Below, piece after piece: positions 45,199-57,057 of a stretch of 64,000 bases of DNA. Each line of letters starts with the position of its first letter. Position 1 is the first letter of the stretch. The notes beneath the pieces are model-generated. The model made no database searches. It saw only the letters and a list, made by a program, of their open reading frames with translations, and had not been told where the DNA came from. A program made the translations under genes and the position numbers. Source of the stretch: Rhipidocladum racemiflorum (lineage: Eukaryota > Streptophyta > Magnoliopsida > Poales > Poaceae). Location of the stretch: assembly GCA_036346355.1 (NCBI GenBank), contig CM070588.1, positions 18,027,914-18,091,913 on the forward strand. The letters run 5' to 3'.

Positions 45199-47669
45199 TG
45201 TAACACCCCAGCTTTTACTAAGCCCAGAATGTCACCAAACATAGATCATGACACATTTAATACCATAATTTAAGGTAAATTACAGCAAGTAATCATTTGG
45301 AATAATTGGAAATTTTGACAGCATCTCCTTTGTTTTTGCATGAAACTTAACAACATAGCATCATATCAATATGTAAGACAAACGAGATATCCATACGCAG
45401 CGATAAGGATAGCTAATCATCAACTAAAACATCAATAAGCATCGATAGCAAAATAATAAGCATCAATTTAACTCTAGGAAGTTAAAACAACTCCCTCCAT
45501 AGCCCCACATGATATACATGAGGGAAACAACCAAACATACAGACCATACACTAATGATTATTGTAATACTTAATGTCGTGTCTCCAAAACAGGTGAATTA
45601 GCTAGATTATGATACTACGTGGAGGAGTGTAGCTAGATCCCTTTCCCGCACGCCGATTTCATTGTACCTAAACAAACAAACAACATAAAACACAAGCGTG
45701 AGTTCATAACTCAGCAAGCATATTGTAATGGACAACAAGATCATTTACAAGACAATAATACCTCACGTCACATATAACATTTCAAACTTGAACACATAAC
45801 AACATCCTCATCAATTAATATGTATTGTAATGCAATGCAATGCAATGCTATGCTCATATCTCCTTGGAAACTCATACCGGTATGGTTGAGTACACACCCG
45901 TCGGTGTGCACCCTCTCCCCTTCCATCCCGAAGATGGAGGGTGCCTACTCCTCGCTTCCACCACCCACGGTAGATGGAATCACGATGTAGGACTTACTCT
46001 AATGGCTCTCCGGATTAGTCATAACTTTCTCACCGACCTTCCCGGATTAGTTCATGACTTTCTCACCGCCCGGGCCATGTAACATGTCATGTATGCAAGC
46101 ATGCCAACAATATAAAACTCATATATTAACACATGGCATCATAACATCTTAAACATGCTCATCATATCATAGCAATCATTAAAACATGGCAAGTGGACAT
46201 CATATCAATTATAACATGTAGTTCATGGCAAGACAGCATGTTATCTATCACAAACACTATCAAGCAATTCTAGCAACACGTATAATGTTCAATCCACACA
46301 ACACACTTGCCTTCAACCGCGGGCAACGGAGTGACGAGAGGTTGAGGGCACTCCCGAAGGCACACCACCTGCAAACACGTGCCACACACTTAATTCGACT
46401 CCTCAAAACAGTACCCACTACACCTAATACGCTAAATACTCCAAAACCCCGAAATCACATATTTTGCCCCGTTCTGGACAGCGGCTTCGAAAAAATCATA
46501 ACTTGAGTTCTAGAACTCCAAATTGAATAAACGAGTACATCCTCGCGTAGCTTAGGAAATTTCCCAACTTTTTCTAGTTATAGGTAAAGACTGATTCGGA
46601 CACTAATGTTGTTTAATCTAACGTTGAACACGAACTGTCTCAATCTCGTCACAGATTTGACAGCGCTCGGTAAAATAGGCATAACTTCCAAACGGCTGGG
46701 CGGAATTTCAATTTCTTTATACGCACTGAAAGATATTGAAATTATCTACAACTTCCTAGAAGTCCGTACGGTCAGATTCGAAATCTAAATTAGTTTAATA
46801 TAATGTTGAACACAGACTGTCCCAACCTCGACACAGATTTGACAGCGCCCACCAAAACGGCCATAACTTTCAGACCGTAACTCCAACAATTCTCAAAAAA
46901 ATACACAAAATAGGCCTTGACGATACCTACAACTGCTTCAACAGGAGGTCGGCCAAATTCCGACTCTAAAATTGCGAAATCGCACCCCCTAAAACGGACT
47001 CCAAATCTGCCCGAAACTGAGTACAATACGAACTCTAGTTCTTTTCAGATCTACTCCATGGCAGCACGTCCTCTTGATCTAACAACTCCAAATCTACCAT
47101 GAGAACAGCACCTAGACCTTCCCCAAGGTTTCCCCATGGACATACCTTAGTCCGACGAACGACGAACACGAAGAATGCCTCTCGATCGCCCGATCTCGCT
47201 CCCAAGCGTCGTGGCCACCGGTTCTCCTCGTCGCGGATCCTCCTACCGGCGAGGGCAGCACCATGGCGTGGCATGGCAGCGAGGGGGACGCAGCAAGGGC
47301 ACGTGGTGGAGCAAGGGGAGGCGCAAGGGTGAGGGAGGGGTGGCGGCTAGGGAGGAGGAGGCAATGGGGTGGAGGGGAAACAAGTGGGGGCTAGGGCTAG
47401 GGAGGGGACTTGTTTGGGGCGCAGGTAGGGCTAGGGCAGCAGTTTTGCTGTCCTAGACCACCTCCAAAAGGCCCAAATATGTCCCACCTTCGGCCCATAT
47501 GGACCCCCCAAGGCCCGAACTCCCCCGGAAGGCCCAATTCCCCTCCGGAAAGGCCCAAAATCCCCCAGAAAGGCCCACACTTGCAGACACGGCGCAAAAA
47601 CATGTTACAAGAGTCGTACCTTATGGCCGAGATCGAAAATTACTCATACCGTCATTCCGTAGTATCACA
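45199..47669 (-). repeat. 5' LTR of element E
   Basis: The minus strand starts TGTGATACTACGG at 47669 and ends GGGGTGTTACA at 45199. It is nearly identical to 24913-27386. The GGCCCA block is at 47468-47583. It contains no gene of its own. Confidence 0.95.
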
Positions 47670-47674
47670 GGGGC

Positions 47675-48078
47675 TTAGTGGCACATCTTCACAAAGTTTC
47701 ACTCATTAAGATATATACAATTTTGCCATTCGTAATTGTGATTATAGGTTAATGCGTTGAGAATTTGGAGTATGCCTTACTTGTGTGCTTGTTTACATCC
47801 ATTACTTCATTTTATATCATAGTATGGCTAAATTTGATATGGTAGACTTAAATTGCTGCTATGTCACCGGTTATCGTTGTTTAGATGCTTCCCATTGTGA
47901 TATATCTTGTGATATTATTGTTGATGCTCCGTACCATGGAAAAACAAAGGAGATGCTGCCGAAATTTTCGGTTTTAGCATTTGCACCTTTGCTGTAATTT
48001 ATCTTAATTTATGGTATTTCGATGTTGTTTAGCCTATGTTTGGTAGCATTCAGGCATGCTAGATGCCGGGCTGTTACA
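47675..48078 (+). repeat. 3' LTR of element D, segment 3
   Basis: It continues D after the GGGGC duplication (TTAGTGGCACATC) and ends CCGGGCTGTTACA at 48078. The last 150 bp carry the family signature GGAGATGCTGCCGAAATTTT. It differs noticeably from the D 5' LTR end at 5358-5650. Confidence 0.85.
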
Positions 48079-48102
48079 TGAGTTTTTCTCTTTTTTATTT
48101 AT

Positions 48103-48285
48103 TTGGTGTTTATTTATCCATTACGAGTAGACGTTGGAGTACCCGCAAGCTTCGAAGGTGAATTTTTGACCCAAGAGCCAGCTCAAGACCGAGAACAAGT
48201 ACTTTTTGATGGCAAGTTATGCTTTGATCATATTGTTCCCACTTTCGAAAATTATTTTTATTCAATTTATTGCATGCTAATTTAA
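48103..48285 (+). CDS. Possible small ORF in A2, 5' end disrupted by D
   Basis: The frame keeps LRVDVGVPASFEGEFLTQ, EQVLFDGKLCFDHI and the end YFYSIYCMLI, homologous to the A1 LTR ORF. D is inserted at or near the expected start, so the ATG at 48103 is probably not original. It is useful mainly as a diverged copy for testing constraint. Confidence 0.3.
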   Translation: MVFIYPLRVDVGVPASFEGEFLTQEPAQDREQVLFDGKLCFDHIVPTFENYFYSIYCMLI

Positions 48286-49187
48286 TTAGAAATTGCTTTA
48301 ATTATTTCTGGGAATTAGTTAAAAGCCAAATTTGCTATATGCCACATTGACATAAATAATTTTATGCCATGACCCCTTGTCACCGTAGTTGTGGATTATT
48401 TAGTTGGATATTATTAAATTGCCAACATGGGTAATTAGACCGCTGTAGTATAATGCTTAGACCTGCCACGTAGTCATGACATGATTTGGATAATCAAATA
48501 GTAATGTTGACTTAATGAGATATGGAACATGATTTGGAAAGTGTCATGTGTTATTGATGATGACGTTGATGGCACGCGGTGCATGGTAATCAACTAGGGT
48601 TTGATAAAATGCTTTAGACTGGGGCAAGTGGCAAGTTTGATCAGGTGGGCCAGGATTGGTATCAGGAAAGTCGTTTTGGTTCTTCGGGTAGTCTTGCCCT
48701 AGTCAATTAAGAACTTAACCTTGCAAGCCTTTGAACTGAGTCATTTATACACCCACAAGTCTGGAATGGGACAGACCTAGCTGATTAATTTGTTGATTCT
48801 AAGCTTTAGTACTATTGTGGTGGTGTGCGGCCCGGGTAGTGGTAACCAGTCCTCGCACGAGTGGCTCACATGGCGCAAGAGAGGGGCCATGGATGTGGTA
48901 ACCTGTCCCACCAGTGTTGAAACCTTAGCGAGTAGTACTGGGTTTAGATAGGCATTGGAAAGGCTTTGTTACAGACACTCGCCTTTGTGGTGTTTGACTG
49001 TATCTTGTGGGTAAAGTGTATAACCTCTGCAGAGTGTAAAATCTATTCGAATAGCCGTGTCCGCGGCATTGGACATTGTTCGGGAATAACAGTCAAGGGT
49101 TAGACATTCATGAAAATAAATAGCAGAGTTTGGAAACACTTGAGTTTGGAATGGGGAATTGGACTTAGGATTGGGAAATAATCTACT

Positions 49188-51379
49188 TGTAACACCCCGG
49201 CATTTAATATGCCCGAATGCTACCAAACATAGACTAAACGACCTCTAAATACCACAAAATCAAGTAAATTACAACAAAGGCACTAATGCTCAAAACCGAC
49301 ATTTTGGCAGCATCTCCTTTGTTTTATCATGAATTGAAGGAAACACAATAGCATAGCAATATAAGGCAACATGAGAGACAACTAAAATAGCAATAGTTAA
49401 AGACTTGACAACCATATAAGTCTAATTCCAAGCATTCAATATCTCCATGCACCAAACGAACAATAAGACTCTCATAACGCAAAGCTAAACAATAAAACAA
49501 TAAGTACCACACTTAGTTTATTATCAAAATCCAATTGAATGACTTGTGAGACGAATGAGTGAAACTACGTGTAGAAGTGTGACTATTTCCCTTCCCTGCA
49601 TGCCGGTCTCATGGTACCTAAAACAACAAGAAAACACAAGCGTGAGTTCAACACTCAGCAAGCATATTGCAATGGTACAAAAGAACAATTTCATGGCTAT
49701 AACAAATCACATCATGTAAATCATCTCATTCACGATCACATATCATTAACATCATCATTATGTATGCAATGCGATGCTATGCTCATGTCTCCTTGGAAAC
49801 TCATACCGGTATGGTTGAGTACACACCCATCGGCGTGCACCCTCTCCCCCCTTCCATCCCGAAGATGGAGGGTGCCTACTCCTCGCTTCCAAACACCGCG
49901 GTGGATGGAATCACGATGTAGGACTTACTCATTAGCTCTCCGGAATAGTCATAACTTTCTCACTGACCTTCCCCGGACTAGTTATGACTTTCTCACCGCC
50001 CGGGCCATGTATCATGCCATGTATGCAAACATGCCAACATCATAATTAACTTGTACACTAACACATGGCATCATAACATAATAAGCATACTCATCATATC
50101 TTTCGCAATCATTAAAGCATGGCAAGTGATGATATCATATAATCAATTTCATCTAGTCTCAACTAGCAACCTACAAACCACTGTCCATTACAATACACTT
50201 GCCTCAACCACGGGTAATGGATTGGCGAGAAGTAGAAGGCACTCCTGGGGTCACACCACCTGCACATAGGGAACACACACTCACAATCATGTCCACAAAA
50301 CAGTACGCAAACCCTCTTCTACCCCGACATTGCCAACTACTCGCAAAACCCAAAAACAGAGGTTCTGTCCCGTCGGGACAGCAGCCTTCCAAAAGGCACA
50401 ACTTGAGTTCTAAGACTCCGAATCAATTAGACGAGTACATCCTCGCGTAGCTTAGGAAATATCCTAACTTTCTCTAAGTATACGGAAAAGCTGATTCGGA
50501 CTCTAAAGTTGTTTAATCTTCAAAATACCGTGATCTGTTCCAATCACGTCACAGATTTTAACATGCTCGGTAAAATAGACATAACTTTTAAATGGCTGAT
50601 CGGAATTACACATTCTTTATACCCACTGAAAGGTATTGAAATTACCTACAAATTATTCGACAGGTGGCCGACCAAATTCGTACTCTAAATTGGCGAAAAC
50701 TCAAACCCTAGGTCGACTGCTCATGCTGCCCGAAACAAAGAACGTGGCAACTTCTAGATTTCATGTAATCTACTCAAATCCAGCACCACCAATTGATCTA
50801 AAAACATGATAATCACCCTTAGAACAGATCCTAGACCAACCCCAAGGATTCCCATGGCCATACATACGCCCGACGACCGAAAACCCAACGAATCTCCTCC
50901 CGATTCGCGCGATCTCCTTCCTCGCTCCAATTCCGCCGGATCTCCTCGTCGTGGAGCGCTCCAACGGATGGTTCTTCGAGGTGCTGGGGTGTATAGGCTA
51001 CCCTAGGGCAGCAAGGGGTGGAGGAGAGGTGGTGGAGAGGTGGGGAGCAATGGGGGCGCACGGCAAGCAAGGCAGGAGCAAGGGGCGGCTAGGGAGAGGG
51101 GGGAGGGCGCGAGGGGCAGGGTGGGGGCGCAAGAAGGGGCAGGGGGAGGCACAAAACCTGGACTCCTACTCCCAATTGGACTCAAACTCCATCCCACCAA
51201 AGCCCACTACCCTTTCCCTAAGGCCCGAACTCCTCCGGGAAGGCCCAAATCCCCAGAAACGGCCCGGAAACGCAAATTAACCTCATACCGTATGGTTTCA
51301 ACCTCCCATTTCACATTCCATAATGTTTTTGACCGCAACAATCACATTATATAAGGTTTCGACATTCCGTGGTGTCACA
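49188..51379 (-). mobile_element. Solo LTR S2 (2192 bp) with CTACT target duplication
   Basis: The minus strand starts TGTGACACCACGG at 51379 and ends GGGGTGTTACA at 49188. CTACT flanks it on both sides (49183-49187 and 51380-51384). It is the same family as S1 and lies in A2. The GGCCCA block is at about 51199-51265, and the paired TCACCG module near 49945-50000. Confidence 0.95.
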
Positions 51380-51887
51380 CTACTTGAGAAATCATTGTGA
51401 AAGTTATTTCCTTTATTATTGTCTTACTACTTGCAATCTATTACTGCATTCATGAATACTGCTTTACTGCAAATGAGCATGTTAGCCTATCCTTTGTGTT
51501 AAGCCATGCATGTAGATTATTAGCCTTGCATTATGTGCATGACTTGCTGAGTACCAAGTACTCACCCCTTGCAACAATACAACACTAGTTGAAGAAGAGG
51601 CTACGCCAGCTTTGGAGGAGGAACTTCAGGAGGAGCCGTCTACTTAGGGGAAAGCCCAGTCAGTTGCCTGTGGCATATTGGTTGGTGCCACGCATTTCTT
51701 TATTTTTTCGCTGGTGTTATTTCTTTGAATAAGTTTTCGCCCTGCGAGGCGTACTTTTGTAACTTGACCATAAGGTCGAGCAACCAGTTTGGTTATTCTA
51801 AATAAAGTACTTTACTATTCGTTGAGTATGATTGTGATATTTGCCAATGTTGAGACTGTGTGCACTAGCGTGATCCTGGACTAGTGC

Positions 51888-53006
51888 GCCAATGCGAAAC
51901 TTACTGGTTTAGAAATTTGGTTTGGCACAGAAGAGAAACACATGCACATGCACATTTTGCAAATTCAATTCTTAAGCCAATTTTTCAGCACATGATTTCA
52001 CAATCTCCCTCTTGATGAAAACATTGACAACACCATTTAGAATTGAACATTGGGATTCACTTCACAAGAAGGTTTTTGAACAGACCAAAGTGAAAAACAC
52101 AAAAACTCCCCCTTTGACCAATATGCAAAGTGAAAAGCTCCCCCTAGGTGAAAATAAGAAAAAGATCTCCCCCTAAGAAGAAAAATGTGTGTGAATGTGC
52201 AATGTGCCAAAATTCCAAAATTCTCCCAGCTTCTTCAAACTTCTCCCTAAACTTCTCAAAAACTTCTCCAAACTTCTCAAAGATTCCCAAACTTCTCCCC
52301 CTTTGACAATGGATTCATCAAGAATACAAAAAAGAGAACAACATGTTCAAAATTTTTCCCTTTAGCAATGATTTCACAAAAGAGAAACAAAGGAGTGCCA
52401 AGATAGGAAAAGATGAGCTCATTCGATCATATAACCTTATATATCACATAATATGCAAAATACATGAACTTGATGTGATTTTAACAAGTTAGGGAATGAC
52501 ATGCATCTCAACCACAGTACAGTCACCTATAGGCAAGTACTAAGCAAGACCTTAGCAGAAAAGCAAGGCTCAAAACTGAAGCAACTAACAACTCAGGGCG
52601 AGCAAGTAGTTTCAACTCCAATCTAGTAGGCCAATTTAATTTTTTTTTTAAAATGATAAACTGCATGTGGCATGCCTAAAGCATACTTCTTTTATTTTCT
52701 CGGAGTGGCATGCTTGAAGCATACATCTAGTCTTTTAGGGAATGGCATGCTCGAAGTATACATCTTATCTTTCTAGGGAAAAGCATGTCTAAAGCGCACA
52801 ACTTGAGGCCATTGCTTTTAACAACCCCTTTTTATTGATTCCCTTTTCTTTTCCATTTTCTTTGATTGTAAACATGCAAAGAGATTAAAAGGCCTTTTGA
52901 AAGAGTAAAGATGAAAACACACTTGCTCCATAGCCCAAATTTGTCAAGAAGATTCAATATCAAGCCTAGAAGAGTAAGATATCACAGAGTATTTAGCTAT
53001 AGGCAG
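51888..53006 (-). mobile_element. Copia 3'-end fragment (LTR start, purine tract, 3' non-coding)
   Basis: 52003-53006 aligns with 62743-63678 of copia H, and 51950-52002 with the LTR start of H (minus strand TGTGAAATCATGTGC). The purine tract on the minus strand, AAGAGGGAGAT, lies at 52003-52013. 51888-51949 is not matched by the H LTR and may be a variant LTR or unrelated filler. The right end at 53006 is broken by a gypsy-family LTR piece. No coding sequence is included. Confidence 0.75.
52667..52800 (-). repeat. Tandem repeats, about 38 bp, in the copia 3' non-coding region
   Basis: Four imperfect units contain GGCATGC...GCATAC followed by TTTTAGGGAA-like spacer. The core GCATGCTTGAAGCATAC is close to palindromic. 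The same array is in copia H at 63347-63472. Confidence 0.8.
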
Positions 53007-54085
53007 TGTAAGACCCCGGCATCTAACAGGCCTGAATGCTACCAAACATAAGCTAAACAACATCTAAATACCATGAATTAAGGTAAATTACAGTAAAGGA
53101 GTAAATGCTAAAACCCGAGATTTCGGCAGCATCTCCTTTTTTTAACATGATCTGAAGGAGCAACAACAGTATAGCAATATAAGGCAATATGAGAGACAAC
53201 TAAAACAACAATAATTAACGACTTAACAACAATATAAGTCTAGTTTCAAGCACTTAATGTCTCAAAGAGTCAAACGAATAATAAGACTCTCATATAGCCA
53301 ATCTAAACCTTTAAAGCAATAATCATCAAATTTATTATCAAAAACTAATTGAATGACTTGTGGAATCAAATGAGTGAAGCTACGTGCGGAAGTGTGACTA
53401 TTTCCCTTCCCCGCATGCCGGTCTCATGGTACCTAAAACAACAAGAAAACACAAACGTGAGTTCGAAACTCAGCAAGCATATTGCAATGGTAGAACAAGA
53501 ACAATTACATGGCAATAACATCTCACATCATGTAAACCATCTCATTCATGATCACATATCCTTATCATCATCATTATGTATGCAATGCAATGCTATGCTC
53601 ATGTCTCCTTGGAAACTCATACCGGTATGGTTGAGTACACACCCGTCGGTGTGCACCCTCTCCCCCCTTCCATCCCGAAGATGGAGGGTGTCTACTCCTC
53701 GCTTCCGTTCACCGCGGTGAATGGAATCACGATGTAGGACTTACTCATTGGCTCTCCGGAATAGTCATAACTTTCTCACCGACTTTCCCCGGACTAGTTA
53801 TGACTTTCTCACCGCCCGGGCCATGTAACATGCCATGTATGCAATTATGCCAACATCATATTTAACTTGTACATTAACACATGGCATCATAACATAATAA
53901 ACATGCTCATCATATCATTGGCAATCATTAAAGCATGGCAAGTGATCATATCATATAGTCAATTTCATCTATTCTCAACAAGCAACCTACAAATCGCTAT
54001 CCATGACAACACACTTGCCTCAACCACGAGCAACGGATTGGCAGGAAGTAGAAGGCACTCCCGGGGTCACACCACCTGCACATAG
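53007..54085 (-). repeat. C-family LTR fragment (3' part)
   Basis: It starts TGTAAGACCCCGG and follows solo LTRs S1 and S2 closely up to CCTGCACATAG, where it stops about 1.1 kb short of a full LTR. On the minus strand this is the LTR 3' end. No target duplication was found around 53007-54442 (GGCAG against GGTTC). Confidence 0.85.
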
Positions 54086-54442
54086 TGTTATCATTTGGAG
54101 TCATGATAATGAAAGTATTGCCATGGAACTTGGAGAATTGCTTAACTGTGTGCTCGGTCTTACTATTTGATTCGTTTAGCTCATGAAGTGGTTGAATGCT
54201 TTATCCTGGACTTATATTGTTGCTATGTGATATGTAATTGCTGTTTTAGATGCTTTCCATTATGATATAACTTGTGATACTTTGTTGATGCTCCGAATCA
54301 TGGAAAAACAAAGGAGATGCTGCCGAAATTTTTGAAATTAGCATTTGTTCCTTTGCTGTAATTTACTTGTAATTGTGGTATTTAGAGGTTGCTTAGTCTA
54401 TGTTTGGTAGCATTCGGGCATATTAAATGTCGGGGTGTTACA
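54086..54442 (+). repeat. Inverted LTR 3' end of the same family
   Basis: It runs on the plus strand and ends CGGGGTGTTACA. It closely matches the D 5' LTR end at 5358-5650 in its last 150 bp. It is not followed by a PBS but by F internal sequence in the opposite orientation, so the block is rearranged. Confidence 0.8.
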
Positions 54443-56933
54443 GGTTCAAACCTGAAGAAAAGAGCTTTGGGTAAAGCTCGCCTCCGCGAGACTTCAACTC
54501 CCAGGTCGCTTCTCTAAATAAAACCACTGGAACCACACTGATCGAGACTCGGTGACAAGATGCTTAGGCTCGAAGACCCACAGGTCTAACGATAACCCAC
54601 GATCAACCTCTTGCAATCACTTTACTCAACACTGAAACAGAAAGCACTCACACATGGTCTCAGCACAACCCAAGCGATAGGATAAATCCTCAAACAGACC
54701 ACAAAAGAAACGGTCTCACACTCCCCAATTCATACATTCCTTAGCACTAGAGTGCCTGATCCCTTTGACCATTGCTACTCTCCAGAAGAAACACGGTACC
54801 AACCTCTAACTCCGACTCTTGATCCTCCTTCAGCTCTCGCGAGCAAAAAGTGTTTTCACACCTCGATCTCCCTACTATGGTTCGTCATAAGCAAGACGAC
54901 GCGAACCAAGCGGGACACATCACTCCAAGACTATCAACTGCTAGAACAAACGAGGTTAAAACCTTGCAAAAGATTGATCTTTTACAACTAGGCCAACACC
55001 CACCGTTACCACTGAAGGAAAAAACTACTTTATAACCAGGGTCCTTAAAACCCGCAAAAACACTATCAACCGAACAATCCACATCGGTCGACACAACTCG
55101 CTCAGAGATCGGCGACAAAAGATCCAATACACTTCGAAAGGATAAAGCAATTAATTGTAACCACCAAGTGGTCCACTAATAGTTTAATCAACCCTACCGT
55201 GGAACACATCAACGACCCGATTCTCCAAGAAGGTTTGCATTGGGTGAACTCAACCATAAACCACGAACCCCAAATTGATCCACACACAACCACTCGAACC
55301 CCAAAAAGCGCTAAAAGCCACTTCGGAAAGAATTTGGCAACAACCAAGGAGTACTCATTTTAATTTCCTACGTCAAGACGCGAAGGAAACACAAATGTCC
55401 TACACCACAACCAACATACCAGAAATTCTTCATTGTTTTCTTTTCATACCAGACAAAAATAGAAATCTCGATTTATGACATGCATGCACACTTTTCAAGA
55501 GCACTCCGGATTAGTCATATATCCATGTATGACTTTCTCACCGACCTGGCTCACCGACTTTTTTCATCATTAAACATCTATAAACAATGCCATGCTTCCT
55601 TTTCATCATTCATTCTTCATGTAACAACAATACCGAATAGTCATCCACCAAAAGACTTCTTCCTCGGTATCACATGATTGAAACACAATTAACATCGATG
55701 GCTGCGAAATTCATATAAACAATGATGGCAACACCATTAATAGGAACACCACATCGTATAGGAAGCCACGTCAATTTGAAAACTAAACTTGCAAAGCATC
55801 GCATTTTAACCAAAATCAACATTTTGGAAAAGAACATCGACTCCAAAGTCAAACATCTATACACACAACCGCCACATATTTTTCTCAAAAGAAAGGGAAA
55901 CTCATATCCCAAAAGAGAACACTTTACTAACAACATCCCCGATGAAATATCCATAAAAACCACCTTTTGGAGCACTTGCAAACACCAGACACGTTATGCA
56001 AGTAAATCCAACTCCAGTCAAAAAGAATTACAAATAAAATCTCAAGAGTTTCCAACACAGCCCACTATGTCCATCTGCTTTCGTTAAAACTTATTCCAAA
56101 GATAATTCAGGGTGAATGCGAAGGAGCGCGATCCACTCAAAAACTTTTGGGTGTAAATCCATACTCATCACACAAATTAAACAAAATAGCCAAATCAAAG
56201 ATTGGCACCAATAGCTACGGGTTTTAGGGAAACTTGGAAACACAACACAAGGAATACCTTGACCGAAGGCAATTCAACCAAAATGGTAAACAACCACACC
56301 AGTTGAAAGGGTTTTAAACACCAGCTCAGCATGAATCCCACCATAACTTGTATTCCACTACACTTACCATTTAAGCATTCAAAAATCACTATTTACTCAT
56401 CAAGAGAGTCCAACCGGATTTAACAAAATTTACATAACGATTTCTTTCTCTAGTTACCATTCCCAACACTTTTAATTAAGGTTTAAGATGCTTATCACAA
56501 AGGCACCCAACCAAGACTACATTGACATGATCCCCACGGATCACCAAATCATATAACAACATCTTCTATATTTCAAACATAGTACTTCAACAGCTACTTG
56601 AGCATGGTCAACCTATAAATTTTATACTATCCATACGTCAAAATCTTGACAATTGAAACTTGTTCAATCAGTAAAATGACTTCAACAAATAAGTAATATC
56701 TCTACAAGATAAAATTCGTAAATAGGATTCTAAGATACGCATTCATTAAGATTAATATCTTACATCATGTTAATTATCCATGGTCCACTCCATCACAACA
56801 TGTTACAATAACCTCCATTTTTAACAAGGATTTTTTTTCAACAATTAATCTAAGCAATTACCACCACTAGTAAGTCGTCAATATCAATAATTTGCATAAT
56901 CATCAATCAACAACATTACCTTTAGCTACCCTA
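54443..56933 (-). other. Element F: internal region of a D/E-type non-coding element
   Basis: Minus-strand sequence aligns in blocks with D (for example 54700-54780 with D 10430-10510) and with E (55480-55560 with E 28660-28740). No gag or pol is present. The purine tract and the adjoining LTR junction are missing on the left. On the right it ends at 56933, where a copia LTR end begins. The short open frames are not shared with D or E. Confidence 0.7.
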
Positions 56934-57057
56934 TGTAGGATCGATATAGACTAATATAGCAATCAGAGGGGGGGTGAATGATTGCGCGGAAGCTAAATTA
57001 AATTTTTTTAGTAATTATCAAAATCTATGAAGAATTGACGAATCAAACTTTTTAGAT
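56934..57057 (-). repeat. Last 124 bp of a copia LTR fused to RT
   Basis: It is essentially identical to 61558-61681. The match stops at TTTTTAGAT, after which the G copy continues into RT and the intact LTR continues into LTR sequence. The short shared TTTAGAT suggests end joining at microhomology. Confidence 0.88.

Larger units (their letters stand above)
24913..47669 (-). mobile_element. Non-coding LTR element E with GGGGC target duplication
   Basis: On the minus strand the order is 5' LTR (47669-45199), PBS, internal region (45198-43119 and 29370-27387, about 4.05 kb), purine tract and 3' LTR (27386-24913). GGGGC is duplicated at 24908-24912 and 47670-47674. The LTRs are 2471 and 2474 bp and nearly identical, so the insertion is fairly recent. 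No gag or pol is present. LTR sequence, leader and purine-tract region match the coding element B2, which is itself inserted in E. Confidence 0.93.
5358..48078 (+). mobile_element. Non-coding LTR element D, opened by A1, S1, A and E
   Basis: Removing the inserted elements leaves, in order, an LTR end (5358-5650), PBS and leader (5651-5859), a non-coding internal region (8101-10744), a purine tract, and a 3' LTR in three pieces (10745-12279, 24635-24912, 47675-48078; about 2.2 kb together). The internal region is about 2.85 kb and has no gag or pol. Its ends and LTR type match the coding element B2, so it is best described as a LARD-like non-autonomous partner. D lies inside the old LTR A2. 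Its 5' LTR is truncated on the left by A1, so its own target duplication cannot be tested. The 5' and 3' LTR ends differ clearly, so D may be a recombinant of two copies. Confidence 0.75.
48079..51887 (+). repeat. Old A-type LTR A2, host of D and S2
   Basis: 48079-49187 and 51385-51887 align with the downstream two thirds of the A-family LTR (ACGAGTAGACGTTGG, then ...CTGGACTAGTGC). The upstream third should lie left of D, outside the window. The end (GGGTCCGGATTTG...CCCGACA) is missing: at about 51887 the sequence passes into copia DNA. It is the most diverged A-type copy here and therefore probably the oldest layer. Confidence 0.8.

Noticed and set aside
54440..54460. GGTTCAAACC near 54443 as a tRNA T-arm
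   Set aside because: No acceptor, D-arm or anticodon stem can be built around it.
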